DNA of 64,000 bases, taken from assembly GCA_950295325.1 (NCBI GenBank), contig OX485804.1:43138429-43202428 (forward strand), written 5' to 3'. Each line of letters starts with the position of its first letter. Positions within the stretch are counted from its first letter, which is position 1. Made by a program: the position numbers and the translations under genes. Shown one piece after another: positions 57,401 through 64,000 of this stretch. The notes beneath the pieces are model-generated. The model was not told the DNA's origin. It searched no databases and saw only the letters and a list, made by a program, of their open reading frames with translations. Origin of the DNA: Polytrichum commune (lineage: Eukaryota; Streptophyta; Polytrichopsida; Polytrichales; Polytrichaceae).

Positions 57401-60400
57401 AGACATATATGGTGTGTTGGAATCCCCTGTCAATTGCTAAAGAACATCAACAGAAAATATATATTTTTATGATAGTACCTATGCTCAGCACTTGAAGTGA
57501 TAGTTTGAGCACCATCTATCTTATGAAGGTTCACTCAAGCATATGAAAGGAAGGTGACTTTGAACCCTTATAACATTTGCATACGGAATTTAAATGAAAC
57601 ATACTTTGGTGGATTGAAACCCCCTGTCAATTGCTAATGAATGCCACTAGAAACTTTTCATTCAAATGATAGTGTCTATGCTCAGCACTAAAGTAACAGT
57701 TTTAGCACCATCTACCTTATGGAGGTTCACTCAAGCATAAGACAAGGTAAGAAGGTGACAAGCCAAAACCTGTCAGGCTGTGGTGGTGTACTACTTGCCA
57801 CTTGGACGTCAGCAATTGGTCGGTCCTCCAAAATGATGGCATTGCCTGCTGCGAGGCGATTGCCAGCATCCTTCTGTGTAAGTGCTACTAAAGCCGCCTG
57901 TGCAGCTGCTGCAGCCACTCGTGGCCCAACCATTGCAGCAAGGAACGCCACCTACATGCCAGTGACAGTATGTCAAATGTGACTGTTCTAGTTTACTGGC
58001 TTTCCACATGATTAAAGTATACTCTAATTCAACATGACTGTTGGTCAGAAGTTGGTTGTTTTGCATACAACACCTTCCATATTCAGCAAATTTTTGGTGC
58101 AAGATTAAAGGCAGTCTTGGGGTTTGAACAAAGAAAATTCCATTTTTGTTTGTTGAGGCTCAAACTCACTTTGGCATGCCAAGCGGTTCTAAAATGAGTT
58201 TGGCCCTCCATGAACCGAAATAGATTGCTCTTCATTCAAATTCAAAAGGAACTACTGATATTGTATGTAAAACAACCAATGAGAAATCATAAGGGACCAA
58301 CTCCAACGAAAAAACCCGTTGAATTAAAGGATAACTTTACTATAAACGATTCACAAACCCCCAAATGGTGGAAACCAGGCATGGACACAGGTTAGGCTTC
58401 AAGTAGAGAAGCCACAGTCTGTCACTATAGTAACATCTTAGCAGACATTGGAGGGCTGAGTCGATTGAAGATCTTCTCCCCACAATTTCAACCTACACCT
58501 ACTCACTGCCTTTGTAAGTATAGTTTATAAATGACATATACTTTCCTTCCATTTTAGAGATTCATGCTTGGAAACTGAACGGCTGAGGCAAAAACTAAAG
58601 CACCCCTTCAAAAACTTTGCCACACGTGAATGCCCAGGCTTGAAGCAAACAGTTAGTTAATGTTTACAAACCACAAAACAGGCTGCAGAAGACTCTATGT
58701 TGTTTTTTGAGTTACACAGTGTGATTTTGTATCCATTTGATAGATCCAAGAACACGTGTTTCCAGGTCGACTTTGATTCATGGCACAATTTTGATGTACC
58801 TGGGCCATGACAGGGTTTCCAGCATCTGCGAATGCGATAAGGCTTGGAGATTGCACTACGACTCCATTTGGAATTTCTGCACCAGCTCCAGTGCCAGAGA
58901 TGTTGTTGTTGGCAGGTGATTTCTTCTCTTTCGTTTCATCCCCTATTTTTTCACCTTGAGATGATGCACTATCAGTTTGTGGTTCCAAGGGTGGGGCGGG
59001 AGCAATCATACACGTTCCTGGAGTTTCCATGTCTTCTAAAAATGGATCCTCAACAGGGAGCCGTACAAAATGCAAGATACATTGTGACTTCGATTTTGTA
59101 GCCACATGCTCTGCTATTTCGGTCCAATTCTCACCATAAAGCTCAAGGGCCTCCAGTAGCAACAGTGTTTCCTGATCTGTCCAACCGCCACCATTCTCGT
59201 TGGCAGCCTCAGTCACATCCATCCTCATAAAATCTGTAGATACCATATCTGGCCCAAATTTCCCATCGTTATAGCAATCAGGGCACAAATCAAAATCGGC
59301 CTGCCAAAAACCCAACAAAAAAAATCAGAAGTTGAGGCTGGAGAAAAGATCGTGTGGCGAATTCCTTAAACAAATATGAACATGCAGAACATGAAACATC
59401 TTTGGCAAGGCACAGTACACTATATATCTGATTTAGTGTTGGCCACATTAATCATCATTGACCCAGAACAATGAACATTAGACTGATTATCATGGGCCAC
59501 ATTATTTCTCTAGTAACACTTTTTTCTCACTAATGATTAATATAGTGGGCCACATGAATTACAAAAATGTACATTGATGTGTGTCAGTAGATTTTCTCAA
59601 GTGGCATAGATGACATGACAGGTGGCACTCCTACGTTGGACTTCAAGAATTTGTAACAAGACAAGACATCAATTTTTCACAGCTGGATTATTAATGTGGC
59701 CCACAATAAATATTCACCAAAATCTTTACCAAAATTGGGGGTTCCAACACTAGAACAATCCTTTAACATTAGAAGTTGTCAGAAGTGGGGCGAAACTCCC
59801 CACCAAAACATGAGTTTGTAAGAAACTTTAAGAATAACTCGAATGCCACACTAAATCAGATATTTAAAGTAGTCAAATACATCTGGAGCCAATTTCTGGG
59901 TATGTATCTCCCACAATTAAAAATGTATGGAAAGTGGAAGCTCACCTGCTTCTGACAATGATAGCGTTGTTTACTACAATCTGTAGCACAGGAATTACAG
60001 TGATACTCCACTTCTGGCCCTTCTGATAAAGCTAACATCTCTGATATAACTGCATCTACAGACTTGCGATCTGCACTTTGTTTGGGAACAGGAGCACAGG
60101 GCTTATTGAAGTTATATAAACTTGAGCCCTTCTGAGGCAATGCCTGGAGCATGCCTGCCACATCAGCCTGTAGGGCAGGTGCTGGGGCCTTCCAGACGGG
60201 AAGAAAATCGGCAGGTGCCTGATAATTGATGAGACCCCAATGATCCAAAAACTCGATAACTCGTGAGATTGCCTTCTCATCCACACCATTACACTGCTCT
60301 TGAACATCTGCAACAGTGATTATTTTCTCTAAATTTTCCCGGTATATTCTAATGATACGATTCCTGATTTCCATATAAAGCTGTGGAGTCTTGCTAGGTG

Positions 60401-61772
60401 TTTTCCCATTGAAGAACTCTGGCATATTCCTTTTCTCCAAAGTGTGTATTCTTGTCCATGAAAACCAACCTGTGCCATCAACCATTAAACCATCAATACC
60501 AACTTCAGCAGTGTACACCTTCCCTTCCAAATTCCGAGAGAATCAGAGCAGTCTATAAGTCTACAAGTCCCTATATAAATGTTACAGTTGCATGTGTGGA
60601 CTTTGATGCACCAGCTATGTACACAACCCATACACAACTGTATAGAGTAAAACAATTCTGGGGTTCTTACCAAGTCCACCTGCAATGAGGTAAGCAGGCC
60701 TAATTCCGTTACTAATTTTTTGGGTGGTGCATGGTTAGGTGTGGACCTAAGAACAGACATCTGTTTTGAAGAGATTAGACTACGTGCTCAACATTTGCTA
60801 ACCATTCTAGACTCAATAGTCAAGATAATTGAGTTTGGTGGGAAGGTATGTGACCAAGTTATGGCTCCCTGGCCGTCACCTTTTGGATATTCATATCAAT
60901 TCAGGTTGGGCTTCAAATTTCTCTGTGATTGAACCTGGCTTCTCCATTCACATTCACGGATCAACCAGAATTTAGAGTTTGCAAATCAGAATTGTATTTC
61001 ATAGTGAACAGGAGATGGTAAGCATTTAAGACCCCTCTACCTTATATTTGACAGCAAAAAAATGTTCAGAGAAAGGAATTTTTCGCACCAGAATGGCTAG
61101 GAATAGTATGCTGCTGCTGCTTCTTTTCTCCACCATCTGATTTCCTAGCGTTTAGTGTCACTGCTGACGATGCCTGCACCCCTTTGGTCGCTGCTGCCAC
61201 CTCCAACAGCTTGCTGTATCCCGAGGGATCCGCTCCCACTCTCTTCCCAACACCCAAAACACTCGAATGGTCATCTATCACCACCGGTTTCGCATGTAAC
61301 TGCCCATGGGAGATGTTCTCTAAGCTCGGGATCGGGGTCGAGGTCACCTTTTTTGCTTCCTCGTTGTTGTCTCCCTCTACACCCCCTACTTGTAGCACCG
61401 CTTGTTCCGCTTGCAAAACAGCTCCAACTGAGGCGTGCGGTTGTCCTACCCTCTGTTTTATGACATCCAGATCTGCAACAATAGTTTCGCCTTTTCCAGG
61501 CACCACTTCAAATGGCTCCCCATTCGCTGCCAATCGGACTGGAGACTCCTCTCGTTCTCGTGGAGGCGGCAGTCGTTTACTCAGAGGAGGTGATAGTGCC
61601 GGCGAAGACGGTTGTTTACGTTTGAGACTGTTACTGCCCACTGTTGGACTACTGCCTCCGAGTTCACTGCTGACATCGTCCCCACCTTCTTCTTGTGGCA
61701 GTTGATTATTATTATTTCCTTTACCCACCGCTTTCGTCCCTCCTGATCCAGTCTTCAACTTTATCTTGAATC
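54441..61772 (-). CDS. SWI3: SWI3-type SWI/SNF chromatin remodelling subunit (5' exon missing)
   Basis: Seven exons: 61089-61772, 59946-60469, 58800-59300, 57770-57951, 56841-56956, 56076-56263 and 54441-55118, with GT-AG introns and one open frame of about 957 residues. Domains in order: Ser/Pro-rich N-terminus; SWIRM (IPSHSGWFSWTRIHTLEKRN to EFLDHWGLINYQ); ZZ-type zinc finger (CNSCATDC, RYHCQKQ, DLCPDC); SANT (GGWTDQETLLLLEALELYGE); a helical region (AFLAAMVGPRVAAAAAQAAL); a leucine-zipper-like coil (EEREMQRL ... KKLELKLKTF); and a Pro/Gly/Gln-rich tail. The ZZ plus SANT match SWI3D and the coil resembles SWI3C, so I do not choose between them. These proteins scaffold BAF-type complexes in the nucleus. 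The 5' end of the first exon looks like an acceptor (CTGCAG then GATTC), so an upstream exon with the start codon remains to be found. Confidence 0.93.
55470..58345. repeat. Two related repeat copies in SWI3 introns
   Basis: 55480-55660 and 58145-58345 share several blocks: TTGGCATGCCAA followed by a CG, CCCTCnATGAACC, and TTGTATGnAAAACAACCA, in the same order. The second also contains GGGACCAACTC plus TTAAAGGATAACT, the same pair of blocks as the outer arms of the foldback at 8131-9788. This is a dispersed repeat family. Confidence 0.55.
57364..57760. repeat. 197-base tandem duplication in SWI3 intron
   Basis: Blocks CCTGTCAATTGCTAA (57427 and 57625), ATGCTCAGCACT (57481 and 57678) and AGGTTCACTCAAGCAT (57527 and 57723) lie in the same order, offset about 197 bases. 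The second copy abuts the donor of the exon at 57770-57951. Confidence 0.8.
59424..59863. mobile_element. MITE-like element in SWI3 intron
   Basis: The left end ATATCTGATTTAGTGT recurs inverted at 59848-59863 (ACACTAAATCAGATAT). Length 440 bases, interior non-coding with several GGGCCACA-type repeats. Sequence near 51918 (ATATCTGATAGTGTTGGCCA) is probably the left end of another copy. Confidence 0.7.
60688..60860. mobile_element. GGTAAGC-family element, partial
   Basis: Starts AGGTAAGCAGGCCTAATTCC and shares internal blocks with 4941-5317 (GGTTAGGTGTGGA, ATTCTAGACTCAATAGTC). It lies in the SWI3 intron between 60470 and 61088. Confidence 0.7.
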
Positions 61773-62254
61773 CTGCAGTTGTAAAGGGTGTCTTCCAAGA
61801 TTCAGTATTTCAAACAGGTGGAAGAGGAGAAGACATGACTTCAATGTTGCAACCAGTGTGACATATGGTGTTGCTTCATCTTCCAGTTGGTCTACCTCTA
61901 TATGTAATCCCAAAATGGTCATCATGAGAATTGGAGGACCCCGAAGACTACCACCTCCTTTCAAAGGTGAACGCCTTGAACAACCACATCTATCTCCCCC
62001 AAGGGCAAGCCCCTAGGTTCCCACGTGGTTGGTTGAAAAAATCCAATTCACCCAGATACCCCACTATGATTGGGTGGAAATTCAAGTGCTAGGAAGGTCA
62101 CCCATCCAAGTACTCGGATATCCCATGGGATCCAGATTAAGGCCTTGGGTTTAAAGCCACCCTTCGTACAAGTGGACTTCAATCTTTGCACATATTCACA
62201 ATAATCACACACGGACTGAGCGAAACCTTGAAACACAGATACCACCTCTCAAGC

Positions 62255-63385
62255 AGAAAGGGAGGCAAACTTGTCCATTTCATCCATAGGATTCTTAAAG
62301 CATGTGGAAGGACATCCTCTTTCTATTCTAGCTTCAAGAATATTTTTTCAAGAATCAAGGTCCTTGAACACATGCATGAATGCCGAGCATAGTCAAGCGG
62401 CATTGACCTCTCATCAGAACATATAACTTCATTGTTGATGCCTATCTTTGGATAGAAAACCTTCTTCCATTTACCAAGATTCATTTAAAGAGGTGCATTA
62501 CAAACAGGATCATCCTGAGGTTATTTAGATTACCTAAGAATCATTCCCTTTGCACCGGAACTAAATGGGCTACTTAAGAACATTATGTCATGCTCAGCTT
62601 AGTTTCCATCAGCAAAGGTTATTGTTAGGATCACCTTTTCTATTGCTCTGATAATATCCTTGCGAGTATTGATGTTCAGACAACAGGAACAGAAAAAGGT
62701 TACCAGTAAACTATAGCATAAGAATCAACAGAGACAGGCATCCAAAGCATTTAGTATTAGAGTAGAGACGCCTATAACCAATCACTTAAGAGATTTTGCG
62801 CCAAATCTGGAGACGTATAAGGTGGTGCAAACTCTTCCCATGTAGAAAAATAGAAATCAGCAGGACTACAAATTTATCGGTAATTTATTCCTTAAATTGA
62901 AATTACTGTGAATTTTGAAGCCAAAATATGGCCCGAACTTGTTGCCAATGTCTAGAGTCTCATAAAAACCGAGACATGTGTCATGGCACTATTGGTTCCA
63001 GCCTGATTGAAATTTAGTCCCAACCTTATCAAAATTCAAATCCCAACCTGATCGGAATTCCGTCCCAGCCTGATCGAAGTTCCAGTATCCTATAGATTGC
63101 CAATGGGGTCATGATCAGGAATAGGCGCCTCTACTATACATACTCAATACAAAACAATCAAAAGGGAGGAAAACTTAACCATTTCATCTTCATTCTCAGC
63201 TTAGTTTCCATCAGCATAGGTTATAAAGTGCTAGAAACTTTGAATTATTTGGATCACCTTTTCTATTGCTCAATATATATACTTGTAAGATCTTTGTTCA
63301 AACAACAGTTACAGAATATGGTGACCAGTAAACCTTAGAACAAGAGTCAAGAGAGACAGTTCATATAAAGCTTTTAGAGTTACGT
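62255..63385. repeat. Direct repeat, one copy with a 300-base extra block
   Basis: AAAGGGAGG(C/A)AAACTT through CCATTTCATC (62266 and 63162), then CTCAGCTTAGTTTCCATCAG (62594 and 63196) and CAACAG plus ACCAGTAAAC further on, are shared. In the first copy about 300 bases (62290-62590) intervene between these blocks and are absent from the second. Confidence 0.65.
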
Positions 63386-63550
63386 ACTCAACATAAAGCA
63401 ATCAAAAGAAAGGAATTCAGAAGTAGAATGAAATAGGAAACAAATTACACGTGCAGCAACCGCCAAAAGTTCAGTTTGTTCGAGAGAACACCCTGTCTTT
63501 GCTACCAAGGCTTTGACACCCTCTTATTATAGCTCTGAAATTTACCTATT

Positions 63551-63738
63551 GATCTTCCGTGAGTCTGAGCATATATTGGATATCTTTGTATGAAAAGTAC
63601 TATAGGGTGATCACCAACTTCTAACATTGCATTGCAAAAGCTGGTAAATTTGTCACCTTCAAGGGTGAGTTGTTTCAGCTGGTTTTGACCCATTTTTTCC
63701 TGGAGGAATTCGTTACACAGTGGATGCTTCTTCGTCAC
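63551..63738 (-). CDS. Possible unidentified exon
   Basis: An open frame with coding-like composition (KFTSFCNAMLEVGDHPIVLF, then IQRYPIYAQTHGRSIG) ending at a plausible donor (ATAG then GTAAAT). A plausible acceptor (TCCTCCAG) precedes EKMGQNQLKQLTLEGDKF. A frame just upstream reads MHEDWDGVNFYK. I recognise no family. It could belong to a neighbouring minus-strand gene entering from beyond 64000, or be a 5' exon of the SWI3 transcript. Confidence 0.25.
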
Positions 63739-64000
63739 TTACTTTATAAAAATTAACCCCATCCCAATCTTCATGCATGCTTGTGAGCTCCACAAGACCC
63801 TACTTTTTGGCAGCCTTCGGTTTGGAATGGGATCGACGGCCCGAATTAAACAACTCAATAGGAAATCTTGGGAGTTGGGATTTCATTTTTAGGTCATACT
63901 AGGCAAGATTCTTAAGAAAAGTGAATCACAGTCAAGAGACGTGCGAGCTCTCTTTACATAAAAGAGGGAGCTTCAGTGTTCCAGCTGCATTGTCTTAGGT

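Larger units (their letters stand above)
61773..64000. other. Repeats and unidentified possible exons
   Basis: No recognised gene. It contains a direct repeat (62590-62765 versus 63188-63385) and a ~300-base block (62290-62590) resembling intron 1 of the HAD gene. The missing 5' exon of SWI3 could lie here. On the minus strand, 63553-63738 and 63760-63815 look codon-like. Confidence 0.45.

Noticed and set aside
1-64000. tRNA, rRNA, snRNA and known plant microRNA genes; CRISPR arrays
   Set aside because: No T-loop consensus with cloverleaf, no known microRNA core sequence and no regularly spaced short direct repeats were seen; the only array has diverged 120-145-base units without spacers.

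Overview
This is a stretch of plant nuclear DNA. It carries intron-rich genes of clearly plant type: a tryptophan synthase beta chain with a plastid-type leader, an EF-hand mitochondrial carrier, a SWI3-type chromatin subunit, a plant BTB/pentapeptide protein and a methyltransferase of the METTL25/RRNAD1 family. Plant-type telomere-like repeats (CCCTAAA) also occur in introns. Between the genes lie long AT-rich tracts with PIF/Harbinger, Tc1/mariner, LINE and MITE sequences. I would guess a non-seed land plant (bryophyte or lycophyte), but the sequence alone does not fix the species.

Layout. 1-2334: AT-rich flank and the duplicated leader of a BTB/pentapeptide gene (2335-3805, +). 3.8-10.3 kb: a small TIR element, a 5' LINE fragment and a 1.66-kb foldback with two nearly identical 677-base arms. 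10340-13327 (+): an FCP1/NIF-like HAD phosphatase gene whose intron-plus-exon unit is tandemly duplicated and still in frame, predicting one protein with two HAD domains, the second with an Asp-to-Asn change in the catalytic motif. 13.9-14.4 kb: a MITE. 15299-19443 (-): tryptophan synthase beta, four exons, with a Harbinger-type MITE in intron 1. 19.6-26.7 kb: a LINE 3' fragment, a decayed Tc1-like transposase and two MITEs. 26748-32719 (-): the methyltransferase gene, eleven exons, 563 residues. 33.2-35.2 kb: duplicated leader sequence and MITEs. 35586-41904: a block bounded by perfect 18-bp inverted repeats holding a broken HARBI1-type transposase. 43.6-46.6 kb: a foldback, a LINE fragment and an array of about ten 120-145-bp tandem repeats. 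48283-50864 (+): calcium-regulated mitochondrial carrier, five exons. 51-54 kb: repeats and hairpins. 54441-61772 (-): SWI3-type subunit, seven visible exons with the 5' exon not found. 61.8-64 kb: repeats and unidentified possible exons.

The genes are unrelated housekeeping or regulatory loci, not a pathway cluster or operon. Three rebuilt gene models (tryptophan synthase, methyltransferase, mitochondrial carrier) keep one open frame across every junction and end at lengths normal for their families. The HAD model is also open throughout but is about twice the usual length because of its duplicated domain. The most unusual themes are the in-frame duplicated HAD gene, the large foldback, the several TIR families, and a repeated pattern of local tandem duplications of about 170-240 bp inside genes or their leaders.
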